From Viridibacillus sp050279675 (lineage in GTDB: Bacteria > Bacillota > Bacilli > Bacillales_A > Planococcaceae), in assembly GCF_050279675.1 (NCBI RefSeq), contig NZ_JBNNUK010000028.1, positions 1 through 34,456 on the forward strand: a stretch of 34,456 nt of DNA. The letters run 5' to 3'. Under the pieces are notes generated by a model. The model saw only the letters and a list, made by a program, of their open reading frames with translations. It did no database searches and was not told the origin of the DNA. The translations under genes were made by a program, and so were the position numbers. The number at the start of each line of letters is the position of its first letter. Position 1 is the stretch's first letter. Below are positions 6,360-15,595 of this stretch, in pieces.

Positions 6360-8060
6360 TTAAATAGTCATTGCTTTTTTACGGCCGTTAGCTATTTCTA
6401 CCAATTCTTTTGCATGTTGGAATGTTAATTCCGTCACTTCAGCGCCAGACATCATTCGGCTAATTTCATCGATTCGCGCATTATCGAAAATTTCAGTGAG
6501 TGATGTCACTGTTCGATGTGCTTCCTCTTGTTTCTTAATATAATAATGATGATCAGCCATCGCTGCAACTTGTGGTAAGTGTGAAATACAAAGCACTTGT
6601 GAATGCATCGAAATAGCTGAAATTTTTTCAGCAATTGCCTGAGCTACACGTCCGCTGACGCCTGTATCTACTTCATCAAAAATAATTGATGTAATACCAT
6701 TTGTTGAAGAGAAAATGGTTTTTAAGGCTAGCATCATACGAGATAATTCCCCACCTGAAGCAATTTTTGTTAAAGGCTTCGGTGGTTCGCCAACATTTGT
6801 TGCAATATAGAATACAATGCGATCTAACCCATTATGATCGAATTGATCTGCAGCTATGGGTTCAAAATGCACACTAAAGTCTGCTTTTTCCATATATAAA
6901 GCTCGTAGTTGTTGCATAATGGCATCGCTTAGTTTACGACCGGCTTTTTTTCGAACTGCTGTTAATTTCTCTGCTGTTTGCAGTAATTTTTCTTTCAGTT
7001 CATTTAATTGTTGTTCGTTTTTTTGCATATTTTCGTCGCGATTGATAAGAGATTCCAGTTCTTCTCCAATTTTTTCACGATAAGTTAGTATGTCCTCAAG
7101 TGTAGCACCGTATTTACGCTTCATCGATTGGATTAAAGCTAAACGTTGCTCTACTTCGTTCAAACGCTCTGGGTTGAATTCTAGGTCATCTAATATGTTT
7201 TTTATTTGAAATGCTGCTTCTTGTAAAGAATAAAAGGCAGCTGACACATTGTCTGAATGCTCTCTAAAATCTTGATCTAATAAAGCAACTTCTTCTAAAT
7301 CGCTCATAGCTTGTCCAATCCAATCGAGTCCTCTAGATTCACCCAGAATGGCTTCGTGTGCCGTATTAGATCGTTCATAGATCTTGTTGAAGTTCATCAG
7401 CCTACGACGTTCTTCAGCTAGTTCCTCTTCTTCTCCTGCTCGAAATTGGCAAGCGTCAATTTCTTTAATTTGAAATGAAAAAAGATCAATTTTTTGAGCT
7501 ACTTGCTGTTCACCAAGTGAAATTGCAGCAAGTTCCTTTTTCAATTCACGATAAGCTAAGTATTCCTCACTATAACGTTCTTTTAATGGATTAATGTCTG
7601 CACCTGCAAACTGATCCAACAAGGAGATATGTCTCTTATCATCCATTAATTCTTGGCTTTCATGCTGGCCGTGAACATCGATTAATGTTGCGCCTATTTC
7701 ACGCAATAGAGAAAGTGGAACAAGTTTTCCATTAACACGACAAACGCTTTTCCCATTGTCATTTAAATCACGGCGTAAAATAACCATTCCCTCTTCAATT
7801 TCAATCCCAGCTTCAGCACATTTTTGATACGCAGAGTGGTTTTCAGAAGAAATCGCAAAGAGTCCTTCAAGCTCGGCTTTTTTAGCACCGTGACGGATAA
7901 ATTCCTGAGAACCTCGGCCACCAGCTAATAGCTGTACCGCATCAATAATAATTGATTTTCCGGCACCTGTTTCACCTGTTAAAACCGTTAATCCTTCAAC
8001 AAAACCTACTGTTAAGTCTTCAATAATTGCAAAATTTTTAATCGATAGTTCTCGTAACAA
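6360..8060 (-). CDS. recN: DNA repair protein RecN
   Basis: RecN is an SMC-like ATPase that tethers DNA ends early in double-strand break repair. The 566-residue protein has Walker A GETGAGKS at residues 29-36, a long coiled-coil middle (about 150-350), the ABC signature ASGGELSRMM and Walker B IIFDEVDTGVSG near the C-terminus. Its length is normal for the family. The start is TTG 8060, supported by GAGGTGA six bases upstream and by alignment of LRELSIKNFA with the family N-terminus. It starts 16 bases after the ahrC stop, so the two are probably cotranscribed, as in B. subtilis. Confidence 0.97.
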   Translation of the reverse strand: MLRELSIKNFAIIEDLTVGFVEGLTVLTGETGAGKSIIIDAVQLLAGGRGSQEFIRHGAKKAELEGLFAISSENHSAYQKCAEAGIEIEEGMVILRRDLNDNGKSVCRVNGKLVPLSLLREIGATLIDVHGQHESQELMDDKRHISLLDQFAGADINPLKERYSEEYLAYRELKKELAAISLGEQQVAQKIDLFSFQIKEIDACQFRAGEEEELAEERRRLMNFNKIYERSNTAHEAILGESRGLDWIGQAMSDLEEVALLDQDFREHSDNVSAAFYSLQEAAFQIKNILDDLEFNPERLNEVEQRLALIQSMKRKYGATLEDILTYREKIGEELESLINRDENMQKNEQQLNELKEKLLQTAEKLTAVRKKAGRKLSDAIMQQLRALYMEKADFSVHFEPIAADQFDHNGLDRIVFYIATNVGEPPKPLTKIASGGELSRMMLALKTIFSSTNGITSIIFDEVDTGVSGRVAQAIAEKISAISMHSQVLCISHLPQVAAMADHHYYIKKQEEAHRTVTSLTEIFDNARIDEISRMMSGAEVTELTFQHAKELVEIANGRKKAMTI

Positions 8061-8076
8061 GACAACTCACCTCGGA

Positions 8077-8535
8077 TTACAACATTTCAAGTAAGCGATT
8101 TTTTACTGATTCGCGTTGAGATTCTTCACGACATAAAATCATAATCGTGTCGTCTCCACAAATAGTACCTAATATTTCAGTCCAATCTAAACGGTCCAGT
8201 AATGATCCAATTGCATGTGCATTTCCTGGTAAAGTCTTCATCACTAAGAAGTGACTAGCACCATCAATGCTTACAAACGCATCTGCTAACGCACGATGTA
8301 GCTTTTGAATTGGATTGAAGCGTTGATCTGCTGGCAAACTGTACTTATAACGACCATCTTGTAGAGGTACTTTGATTAAATGTAATTCTTTAATATCTCT
8401 AGAGATTGTCGCTTGCGTTACATGATATCCTGCTTCTTTTAGTAAATCGACCAAATCATCCTGTGTTTCAATATCATTATTAGCGATCATGTCGCGGATT
8501 CGAATATGGCGTTGGCTTTTATTCAATTTTTTCAC
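8077..8535 (-). CDS. ahrC: Arginine repressor ArgR/AhrC
   Basis: This hexameric arginine-responsive regulator represses arginine biosynthesis and activates catabolism. The 152-residue protein has an N-terminal winged helix (residues 1-70; VTQATISRDIKELHLIKVP) and a C-terminal arginine-binding and oligomerisation domain with GTICGDDTIMIL. The length is typical. A candidate ARG operator overlaps its leader, which suggests autoregulation. It lies between tlyA and recN, the usual Bacillales order. A terminator separates it from tlyA upstream, so it should have its own promoter. Confidence 0.96.
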   Translation of the reverse strand: MKKLNKSQRHIRIRDMIANNDIETQDDLVDLLKEAGYHVTQATISRDIKELHLIKVPLQDGRYKYSLPADQRFNPIQKLHRALADAFVSIDGASHFLVMKTLPGNAHAIGSLLDRLDWTEILGTICGDDTIMILCREESQRESVKNRLLEML

Positions 8536-8538
8536 CTC

Positions 8539-8554
8539 TATGAATAATTATGCT
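8539..8554 (-). promoter_or_regulatory. Candidate ARG box upstream of ahrC
   Basis: TATGAATAATTATGCT has one good arm (ATGAAT) and an imperfect second arm of the ARG operator pattern. It adjoins the ahrC ribosome binding site, where repressor binding would block expression. Confidence 0.35.
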
Positions 8555-8595
8555 CTTCTTTTTATAACCGTAACATCGATTATGTTAAATCACAA

Positions 8596-8633
8596 GAAAA
8601 AAAACACGACCCAAAAGAATGGGCCGCGTCATT
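8596..8633 (-). terminator. Intrinsic terminator overlapping the tlyA stop
   Basis: A minus-strand stem GACGCGGCCCA/TGGGTCGTGT with a short loop and a long T tract begins inside the tlyA stop region. It isolates the dxs-tlyA transcript from ahrC. Confidence 0.85.
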
Positions 8634-9450
8634 TTAGTTGTTGATGTGCCTCACTCACCAAGGTATTGAAGTCTGTAAATGATTGCAGCTCTTCTTCTTG
8701 GTGTGGGTTGTACAGATGGAATAGAAACTCAATATTCCCTTCTCCGCCTGTAATTGGAGAATAGGAAGCATCTTTTACCACAAATCCAACTGATTCAGCG
8801 AATGTTGCAATAGATTCTAATACTTCTAAATGTATTTTCGGTTCACGAACGACACCTTTTTTACCAACTTTGTCTTTCCCTGCTTCAAACTGAGGTTTCA
8901 CTAGCGCAATAACATCTCCACCTGGTACTAACAACGTTTTTAACACAGGTAAAATCAGTTTTAAAGAGATGAAGGATACATCGATTGTTGCGAATTCAGG
9001 TAAACCTTCTCCCAAGTCAGGTGCTGTAACATAACGGAAATTTGTACGTTCCATTACAGTTACACGTTCGTCTTGACGGATTTTCCATGCAAGCTGATTG
9101 TAGCCTACATCAAGTGCGTAGCAATGCTTCGCACCATTTTGTAGGGCACAGTCCGTAAAACCACCAGTAGATGAACCGATATCTAACATTAATTTATCTT
9201 GTACAGCAACATCAAAAATATCTAATGCTTTTTCTAGTTTTAATCCTCCACGACTTACATAGCGTAGTTGCGACCCCTTAATAGTAAGCTCAGAATCAAC
9301 AGGTATTTTCTCACCCGGTTTATCTAGTCTTACTTCATTTGAGTACACTTGCCCTGCCATGATCGTACGTTTTGCTTTTTCGCGTGTTTCACAAAGTCCT
9401 CTTTCAACAAGAAGGATATCGACACGCTCTTTTTGTATTTTTGTTGTCAT
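8629..9450 (-). CDS. tlyA: TlyA-family rRNA 2'-O-methyltransferase (YqxC)
   Basis: The family methylates ribose 2'-OH groups in ribosomal RNA; the exact target in this organism is unproven. The 273-residue protein has an N-terminal S4 RNA-binding domain (residues about 8-65) and an FtsJ-like methyltransferase domain with SAM motif LDIGSSTGGFTDC, then ATIDVSFISL and LVKPQFE. Its ATG (9448-9450) shares a base with the dxs stop codon (9450-9452), so translation is probably coupled to dxs, with both in the xseA-xseB-ispA-dxs-tlyA series. Confidence 0.93.
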   Translation of the reverse strand: MTTKIQKERVDILLVERGLCETREKAKRTIMAGQVYSNEVRLDKPGEKIPVDSELTIKGSQLRYVSRGGLKLEKALDIFDVAVQDKLMLDIGSSTGGFTDCALQNGAKHCYALDVGYNQLAWKIRQDERVTVMERTNFRYVTAPDLGEGLPEFATIDVSFISLKLILPVLKTLLVPGGDVIALVKPQFEAGKDKVGKKGVVREPKIHLEVLESIATFAESVGFVVKDASYSPITGGEGNIEFLFHLYNPHQEEELQSFTDFNTLVSEAHQQLK

Positions 9451-11357
9451 TATGCATTTAAACCTGCTTGCTCTTTATTGTCTTTATTTACTAATTGTTG
9501 AATGCGTAATACAGTTTCTTCAGCAGTTAAGTTAATTTCTTGAAGTAACAAATCAACACTACCATGTTCAATGAACATATCAGGAATACCGATACGATCA
9601 ATTTGTGTTGTCGAATAATGATTGTCATTCGCAAATTCTAACACTGCACTACCAAATCCGCCTTGCAATACGCCTTCTTCAATCGTAAGGATTGGCTTTT
9701 TACTTTGCATTAAACCATGTAACATTACCTCATCCATTGGTTTGATAAAGCGAGCATTGACGATTTCAACTTGTATACCTTGATCTGCTAATACTTCAGC
9801 TGCTTCTTGTGCCATTGGTATAGTCGTACCGAATGTTAATATTGTTGCATCTTTGCCTTCACGAAGTACTTCCCAACTACCGATTGGTAGAGCTTTAAGC
9901 TCTGTGTCCATAGGTACTCCTAAGCCATTACCACGCGGGTAACGAAGAGCGATTGGGCCTTCATTGTAGTCAATAGCTGTTTTCACCATATGTTGGCCTT
10001 CATTTTCGTCTTTTGGCATCATAATTACCATGTTCGGCATATGACGTAAAAAGGCAATATCAAAGACACCTTGATGCGTTTCACCATCAGCACCAACTAA
10101 ACCAGCACGGTCAATTCCGATAAACACATTCAAGTTTTGACGACAAATATCATGTAATACTTGGTCATAAGCGCGTTGAAGGAATGTCGAGTAAATAGCT
10201 AAAAACGGCTTTGTACCATCTGCTGCCATACCTGCTGCCATAGTAGCTGCATGTTGCTCAGCGATACCAACATCAAACATACGATTAGGGAATTCACTGG
10301 CAAAGCCTTCTAATTTTGAACCAACTGGCATAGCAGGTGTGATTGCTACGATTCGTTCATCGACGCGGGCCAATTTACGAACTGTTTCTGCAATTAGGCT
10401 AGACCATCCTGGAGCAGTTGTTTTTGGTTTTACAAGATCGCCTGTTTCCATTTTATAAGGTCCGGTACCATGCCAAGTTCCAACTGTATCGTTTTCAGCT
10501 GGCAAGTAGCCTTTCCCTTTTTTCGTAATAACATGGATTAAAACAGGACCTTGCATTCTTTTCGCATTTTGTAATGTTTCTTCTAAAGTCTCAAAATCAT
10601 GACCATCGATTGGGCCAAGGTAAGTGAAACCTAGTTCCTCGAAGAATACACCTGACACGAGTAAATATTTTAAGCTATCTTTTACTCGTTCTGCTGTCGA
10701 TGCTAATTTACCACCAACAGCAGGGATTTTTTTCAATAGCTGTTCTAACTCATCTTTTGCTTTGTTGTAGTTATTCGCTGTACGTAAGCGTCCTAAAACA
10801 TTATGCAATGCACCTACATTCGGGGCAATTGACATCTCATTATCATTTAAAATAACAATCATGTTTGTTTTTTCATGACCAATATGATTTAGAGCCTCTA
10901 AAGCCATACCGCCTGTTAAAGCACCGTCCCCAATAATAGGTACAACAAAGTTTTTATCGCCTTTAATATCTCGTGCTGCTGCCATACCCATTGCTGCTGA
11001 AAGAGATGTTGAGCTATGTCCTGTTTCCCATACATCATGTTCACTTTCAATGCGTTTTGGGAAACCACACAACCCTTTATATTGACGTAGCGTATCGAAT
11101 TGATCTGCACGGCCTGTTAAAATCTTGTGGACATATGCTTGATGTCCTACATCCCAAATAAACTTATCTTGTGGACTATTAAAAGCTCGATGCAAAGCAA
11201 TAGTTAACTCAACTACACCAAGATTCGGTCCAATATGACCACCCGTTACAGATAGCTTTTGGATTAAAAATTTTCGAACATCTTCACTTAAATCTTGAAG
11301 TTGTTTCGTATTCAATTCTTTCAAAAAGGATGGACTAGATATTTTGTTTAAATCCAT
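9450..11357 (-). CDS. dxs: 1-deoxy-D-xylulose-5-phosphate synthase
   Basis: Dxs makes DXP from pyruvate and glyceraldehyde 3-phosphate with thiamine diphosphate, the first step of the MEP isoprenoid pathway. The protein has 635 residues from the chosen ATG. Motifs include GHQAYVHKILTGR, the thiamine diphosphate motif GDGALTGGMALEALN, and IDRAGLVGADGETHQG in the pyrimidine-binding domain, with a C-terminal transketolase domain. I chose ATG 11357 (MDLNKISSPSFLK) because it matches the family N-terminus and has AAAAGGTG about ten bases upstream. ATG 11363, two codons earlier, is possible. Longer starts lack support. It follows ispA, placing two isoprenoid genes together. Confidence 0.96.
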   Translation of the reverse strand: MDLNKISSPSFLKELNTKQLQDLSEDVRKFLIQKLSVTGGHIGPNLGVVELTIALHRAFNSPQDKFIWDVGHQAYVHKILTGRADQFDTLRQYKGLCGFPKRIESEHDVWETGHSSTSLSAAMGMAAARDIKGDKNFVVPIIGDGALTGGMALEALNHIGHEKTNMIVILNDNEMSIAPNVGALHNVLGRLRTANNYNKAKDELEQLLKKIPAVGGKLASTAERVKDSLKYLLVSGVFFEELGFTYLGPIDGHDFETLEETLQNAKRMQGPVLIHVITKKGKGYLPAENDTVGTWHGTGPYKMETGDLVKPKTTAPGWSSLIAETVRKLARVDERIVAITPAMPVGSKLEGFASEFPNRMFDVGIAEQHAATMAAGMAADGTKPFLAIYSTFLQRAYDQVLHDICRQNLNVFIGIDRAGLVGADGETHQGVFDIAFLRHMPNMVIMMPKDENEGQHMVKTAIDYNEGPIALRYPRGNGLGVPMDTELKALPIGSWEVLREGKDATILTFGTTIPMAQEAAEVLADQGIQVEIVNARFIKPMDEVMLHGLMQSKKPILTIEEGVLQGGFGSAVLEFANDNHYSTTQIDRIGIPDMFIEHGSVDLLLQEINLTAEETVLRIQQLVNKDNKEQAGLNA

Positions 11358-11448
11358 CGCCATCACACACCTTTTCATTAAAATATTCATCGCACAATGT
11401 TTCACCTATTATAACAGTGTTAATCAATTGTACAAACTAAAACGGCCA

Positions 11449-12333
11449 TTACTTGTTACGATGAACAATATAATCAGCTAAGTCTTTTAGTAGACTGCTT
11501 TCCGAAGGCAGTTTTTCAAGCGCTTGTATAGCAAGATTGTAATGATCTTGCAACTTTTCTTTAGCGCCTACTAATGTAAGGAGTGCGGGGTATGTGCTTT
11601 TATCGCTTGCAACATCTTTACCGGCTGTTTTCCCTAATTGTTCTGTTGTACCTTCAATGTCTAAAATATCGTCTTGAATTTGGAAAGCAAGACCGATATG
11701 ATGCGCATATTCCACTAAGATTGTACGTTCTGCTTCTGTGGCATTCGCAATAATGGCACCTGACTCAATACTAAAACGAAGAAGGGCTCCTGTTTTGTTG
11801 ACATGTACTTTTTCTAATTCTGCCAATGTTAATTGTTTTGTTTCGCCTTCAATATCTAGGATTTGTCCTCCAACCATACCTTCAGCTCCAGCTGCTTCAC
11901 TGATTTTATCTATTAATAATAAACGTGAAACAGGTGGAATTTGTTGCATTCGAGCAAGGATTCCAAATGCAAGTGTATTAAGTGCATCTCCTGCTAGTGT
12001 GGCAAATGCATCACCATACACTTTATGGTTTGTTAATTTGCCTCTGCGGTAATCATCATTGTCCATGCTTGGTAAATCGTCATGAATTAGTGAATACGTA
12101 TGAATCATTTCAATGACAGCAGCTACCGTAAATCCATCATCATTGCGAACATTGAAATGGTCCATAACTGCAAGCACAAAAAGTGGTCTTACTCTTTTAC
12201 CGCCTGCGTTTAATGAATACAACATAGATTCTTTTAAAACTGCTGGCGCTTCAATATTCTCAACGAGCTCTTGCATACGTTTTTCGACTGTTGGAATATT
12301 GTTTGCCATAAATTCTTTTAGAAGCTCAGTCAT
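11449..12333 (-). CDS. ispA: Polyprenyl (farnesyl/geranyl) diphosphate synthase
   Basis: IspA condenses isopentenyl diphosphate with allylic diphosphates to form the C15 precursor for quinones and undecaprenyl lipids. The 294-residue all-helical protein has the first aspartate-rich motif SLIHDDLPSMDND and the second FQIQDDILDIEG, plus GKRVRP near the N-terminus. Its start overlaps the xseB stop by four bases (ATGA type), so it is probably translationally coupled. Chain-length specificity cannot be fixed by eye, but the position beside xseB and dxs fits farnesyl diphosphate synthase. Confidence 0.95.
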   Translation of the reverse strand: MTELLKEFMANNIPTVEKRMQELVENIEAPAVLKESMLYSLNAGGKRVRPLFVLAVMDHFNVRNDDGFTVAAVIEMIHTYSLIHDDLPSMDNDDYRRGKLTNHKVYGDAFATLAGDALNTLAFGILARMQQIPPVSRLLLIDKISEAAGAEGMVGGQILDIEGETKQLTLAELEKVHVNKTGALLRFSIESGAIIANATEAERTILVEYAHHIGLAFQIQDDILDIEGTTEQLGKTAGKDVASDKSTYPALLTLVGAKEKLQDHYNLAIQALEKLPSESSLLKDLADYIVHRNK

Positions 12334-12572
12334 TTACTTTGTCCCTCTTCCCCTGTTGGATTAAAAGGCTTTTCTTTGCCATTGTCATCCATAATCGAGA
12401 TCAGTTGCTGCTCTGCATTTTGTAATTGATCGTGACAAAACTGGGATAATTTCATCCCTTTTTTATATAAATCTATTGCATCTTCTAAAGGAACTTCACC
12501 TTGTTCTAGTTGATGAACGATTTCTTCTAATTCTTCAATTGATTTTGCAAAAGATTGTTTCTTTTCGGCCAT
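12330..12572 (-). CDS. xseB: Exodeoxyribonuclease VII small subunit
   Basis: XseB is the small coiled-coil subunit of exonuclease VII, which degrades single-stranded DNA to oligonucleotides. The 80-residue protein has the family core FAKSIEELEEIVHQLEQGEV followed by PLEDAIDLYKKGM. It overlaps xseA at its start and ispA at its end, so the three genes form one tightly coupled unit. Confidence 0.95.
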   Translation of the reverse strand: MAEKKQSFAKSIEELEEIVHQLEQGEVPLEDAIDLYKKGMKLSQFCHDQLQNAEQQLISIMDDNGKEKPFNPTGEEGQSK

Positions 12573-13930
12573 TATTCTTCTCCCCTCGCTTTCATTGTTA
12601 TGGACGTAATTTTAGCATTCGCCTGACCATCTGGAAAATGAATAGTCAAATTTTGTTTCTCTTCTATATGTTGTACTGATTTTACAACTTTTCCGTCTTG
12701 ATAAACAATGCTATATCCACGGTTCATGATTGTTAAAGGATTTAATGCTTCTAAAGTACGAATGATGGACCTAAACGCATTTTGTTGCTTATTGATTGAT
12801 TGCACAACATTTTTATCAAGCTCTGTGCACAATCTCGCTACATGGTGCTGTTTATATCTCACTTCTTGAAGAGGAGTATTCATTTGTACACGATTTGCTA
12901 ATTGTTGTAATACTGCCTGCTTGTCTTTGATATAACTAGTCATTTGTGCTTGTATTTGTTCATCTGTACGACTTAACTTCTCGACAAACGGACGAAATAG
13001 TCGGTCTGGATATGCAATCGGATAGGATTTCTGTAACCGCTCTAATTGACTTTTTTCATGCCGAATTCGAGATTGTGTTAGTTGAAATAGTTGGGATCTA
13101 CGCGTCAATAAATGTTTCATTAAATCTTCGCTATTCGGTACAGCTTTTTTCGCTGCGGCTGTAGGTGTTGCTGCCCGCCAGTCCGAAACATGGTCTGCTA
13201 TCGTAGTATCTGTCTCATGTCCGACACCACTAATAACAGGTATGTCACTTTCAAAAATAGCTCTAGCAACAATTTCTTCATTGAACGCCCAAAGGTCCTC
13301 AATTGAACCTCCACCACGTCCTACAATTAAAACATCGATTTCGTCCATAAGGTTTGCTTGCTGTATTGCTTTTACAATACTAGGAGCTGCTTGTTCTCCT
13401 TGCACGAGTGCAGGGAAGATCACAACATCGGCTAGAGCATAATGTTGTGTAATCGTTGTACAGATATCTCGTATGGCTGCTCCAGTTGGTGCTGTTACAA
13501 CACCAATTTTGCGTGGGAATGTTGGTATCTCTTTTTTATGTCTTTCATCAAACAAGCCTTCTTTTAGAAGTTTTGCTTGTAATTGTTCAAAGGCGATATG
13601 TAAACTGCCTACACCGTCTGGTTCCATTGATACTGCATATAGCTGATAACGTCCACTACCTTCATAGACATTAACATCTCCACGTATAAAAACCTTCATG
13701 CCATTTTCTGGAACAAATTTCAATCGATTCGCACTCTTGGCAAACATTACTGCTGCAATTTGTGTTTTTTCATCTTTCAATGTGAAATAGATATGGCCAG
13801 AACCTGTATGTTTTTTAACATTTGATAGCTCTCCTTTTACAAATACATCACGTAAATGAGGATCGGCATCAAATTTCTTTTTAATATATTTTGTTAGAGC
13901 TTGGACAGATAAATAAGGTGTACTTGTCAA
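12572..13930 (-). CDS. xseA: Exodeoxyribonuclease VII large subunit
   Basis: XseA is the catalytic subunit of exonuclease VII. The 452-residue protein has an N-terminal OB fold (residues about 1-100; GELSNVKKHTGSGHIYFTLK). The catalytic domain contains GVVTAPTGAAIRDI, VGRGGGSIEDLWAFN and SGVGHETDTTIADH, followed by a long coiled coil that binds XseB. The start (MTSTPYLSVQALTKYIK) matches the family N-terminus. A terminator lies between folD and this gene, so the xseA-xseB-ispA-dxs-tlyA transcript should start in the roughly 50 bases upstream. I see no strong promoter there. Confidence 0.96.
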   Translation of the reverse strand: MTSTPYLSVQALTKYIKKKFDADPHLRDVFVKGELSNVKKHTGSGHIYFTLKDEKTQIAAVMFAKSANRLKFVPENGMKVFIRGDVNVYEGSGRYQLYAVSMEPDGVGSLHIAFEQLQAKLLKEGLFDERHKKEIPTFPRKIGVVTAPTGAAIRDICTTITQHYALADVVIFPALVQGEQAAPSIVKAIQQANLMDEIDVLIVGRGGGSIEDLWAFNEEIVARAIFESDIPVISGVGHETDTTIADHVSDWRAATPTAAAKKAVPNSEDLMKHLLTRRSQLFQLTQSRIRHEKSQLERLQKSYPIAYPDRLFRPFVEKLSRTDEQIQAQMTSYIKDKQAVLQQLANRVQMNTPLQEVRYKQHHVARLCTELDKNVVQSINKQQNAFRSIIRTLEALNPLTIMNRGYSIVYQDGKVVKSVQHIEEKQNLTIHFPDGQANAKITSITMKARGEE

Positions 13931-13978
13931 AAGTCTCAGACTCCTTATCCGAACATTTTAGCAGAAATTTAATTTCAT

Positions 13979-14013
13979 AAAAAAAGCTGTCTTTCATCAG
14001 AAAAACAGCTTCT
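13979..14013 (-). terminator. Intrinsic terminator after folD
   Basis: On the minus strand AAGCTGT...ACAGCTT with inner pairing and a T tract lies 16 bases beyond the folD stop. It separates nusB-folD from the xseA operon. Confidence 0.85.
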
Positions 14014-14028
14014 GCGTTACTATTTTAC

Positions 14029-14901
14029 CTATTTTGAGCTCATTTGTCTTGAATAAACCTTCTTTTTCGCTGATTGCAATGTATTAAATAGCAGCATTGT
14101 AATCGTCATTGGGCCAACACCTTTAGGTACAGGTGTGATTGCTGATACTTTATCAATCACTGAATCAAAATCAACATCGCCGCAAAGTTTATTGTTTTCG
14201 TCGCGGTTAATACCTACATCAATGACTACAGCGCCTTCTTTTACATGCTCAGCACCAATCATTTTTGCACGGCCTGTTGCTACTACTAAAATATCAGCTT
14301 GTGTTGTCATGGCAGCTAAATCAGGAGTTTTTGAGTGACAATAAGTCACTGTTGCGTCTTTTTGTAATAATAGTTGTCCCATTGGCACACCTACAATATG
14401 GCTACGTCCAATGATAACAGCGTGTTTACCTGCTACATCAATATTCGCATATTCTAATAACTTCATCACACCAAAAGGCGTACAAGGTAAATATGTTGGT
14501 TGACCCAGCATCATTTTCCCTACGCTTTCTGGATGGAAACCATCTACATCCTTCTCAGGAGAAATAGCCGCGATAACGTTTTGTTCATCAATGTGTTTTG
14601 GAAGTGGTAATTGTACTAAAATGCCATCAATTGCAGGATCAGCATTTAGTTTGTCAATTTCGCTTAATAATGTTTCTTCTGAAATTTCTGCTGATAATTC
14701 GATAAGTTCTGAGTAAATACCCATTTGTTCGCATGATTTCTGTTTGTTTGAAACGTATGTTTTAGAAGCAGGATTATCTCCTACTAATATAACTGCTAGT
14801 CCTGGTGAAATACCTTGTTCTTTTAAATCATTCACTTCTTGTTGAATAGATTGTCGAATCAAATCTCCAATTTCTTTACCATTAATTAGCTTACCTGACA
14901 T
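14029..14901 (-). CDS. folD: Bifunctional methylenetetrahydrofolate dehydrogenase/cyclohydrolase
   Basis: FolD interconverts 5,10-methylene-, methenyl- and 10-formyl-tetrahydrofolate with NADP. The 290-residue protein has the catalytic segment KTYVSNKQKSCEQMGI, GILVQLPLPKHID, and the nucleotide-binding motif GRSHIVGVPMGQLL, with PVPKGVGPMT at the end. The ATG at 14901 has GGGAGTG nine bases upstream and gives the family N-terminus MSGKLINGKEI. A longer TTG start 18 bases upstream is unlikely. It lies 35 bases after nusB, the same pair as in B. subtilis. Confidence 0.96.
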   Translation of the reverse strand: MSGKLINGKEIGDLIRQSIQQEVNDLKEQGISPGLAVILVGDNPASKTYVSNKQKSCEQMGIYSELIELSAEISEETLLSEIDKLNADPAIDGILVQLPLPKHIDEQNVIAAISPEKDVDGFHPESVGKMMLGQPTYLPCTPFGVMKLLEYANIDVAGKHAVIIGRSHIVGVPMGQLLLQKDATVTYCHSKTPDLAAMTTQADILVVATGRAKMIGAEHVKEGAVVIDVGINRDENNKLCGDVDFDSVIDKVSAITPVPKGVGPMTITMLLFNTLQSAKKKVYSRQMSSK

Positions 14902-14936
14902 TATTAATAACACTCCCAAATTTAACTTAGAATTTA

Positions 14937-15314
14937 TTATTTAGCGTATTTTGATAATACGCCATTTACGAAGCGGCTAGATTTCTCATCACCATATGTT
15001 TTACTTAACTCAATTGCTTCGTTTAATACGACATTCTTAGGTGTTTCTGGTGTATATAAAATTTCATAAACCGCTAAACGTAAAATTGTACGTTCAATTT
15101 TCGCTAAGCGAGGTAATGACCAATTTTCTAATTTTTCAACTAATGACTTATCGATTTCTTCCATGTGTAAAACAGTACCTTGTACTATTTGTTCGAAGAA
15201 TGGCGAACTCTCTTCACCTACGATATGTTCAATTGCTTCTGTAACTGTTAATTCTGTATTTTCTAGTTGAAAAAGTACTTGTATCGCTTTTTCACGCGCT
15301 TCTCGTCGCTTCAT
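14937..15314 (-). CDS. nusB: Transcription antitermination factor NusB
   Basis: NusB binds boxA RNA with NusE (S10) in antitermination complexes on rRNA operons. The 125-residue helical protein has MKRREAREKAIQVLFQLE at the start and the conserved ILRLAVYEILY and NEAIELSKTYGDEKSSRFVNGVL near the end. It is the first gene of the core block here. In B. subtilis accB-accC and yqhY lie just upstream, but those genes are absent from this window and accessory genes begin within 300 bases. Confidence 0.95.
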   Translation of the reverse strand: MKRREAREKAIQVLFQLENTELTVTEAIEHIVGEESSPFFEQIVQGTVLHMEEIDKSLVEKLENWSLPRLAKIERTILRLAVYEILYTPETPKNVVLNEAIELSKTYGDEKSSRFVNGVLSKYAK

Positions 15315-15495
15315 TTATTTAGTTCTCCTTTATACTACTACATTGGGGATATTCTGACATATTACCTATATAAAACAGGATTAAAATGTTCAAAACAAAC
15401 CCGAAATGTGAAGTGTTTCATTAAATATGCATGTAGCATTATCTTATCACATTTTTCGATTCAATTCATCGATTCCTTTAACTTTTAAATAGTCA

Positions 15496-15528
15496 GAAAA
15501 AGCACCACTTCATATGAAGTGATGCTTT
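15496..15528 (-). terminator. Terminator between the oxidoreductase gene and nusB
   Basis: AAAGCAYCACTTCATATGAAGTGRTGCTTTT is a near-perfect hairpin with A and T tracts on both sides, so it can act in both directions. It ends the minus-strand oxidoreductase transcript upstream of nusB. Confidence 0.8.
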
Positions 15529-15595
15529 TCTTAATGTTCTATAGCAATTTCATCAAAAGAAAATAGTATATTTTCTTTACTTTTTAATCGCGTCC

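Noticed and set aside
10916..11161. Open frames on both strands inside dxs
   Set aside because: They are shadows of the well-supported dxs frame.
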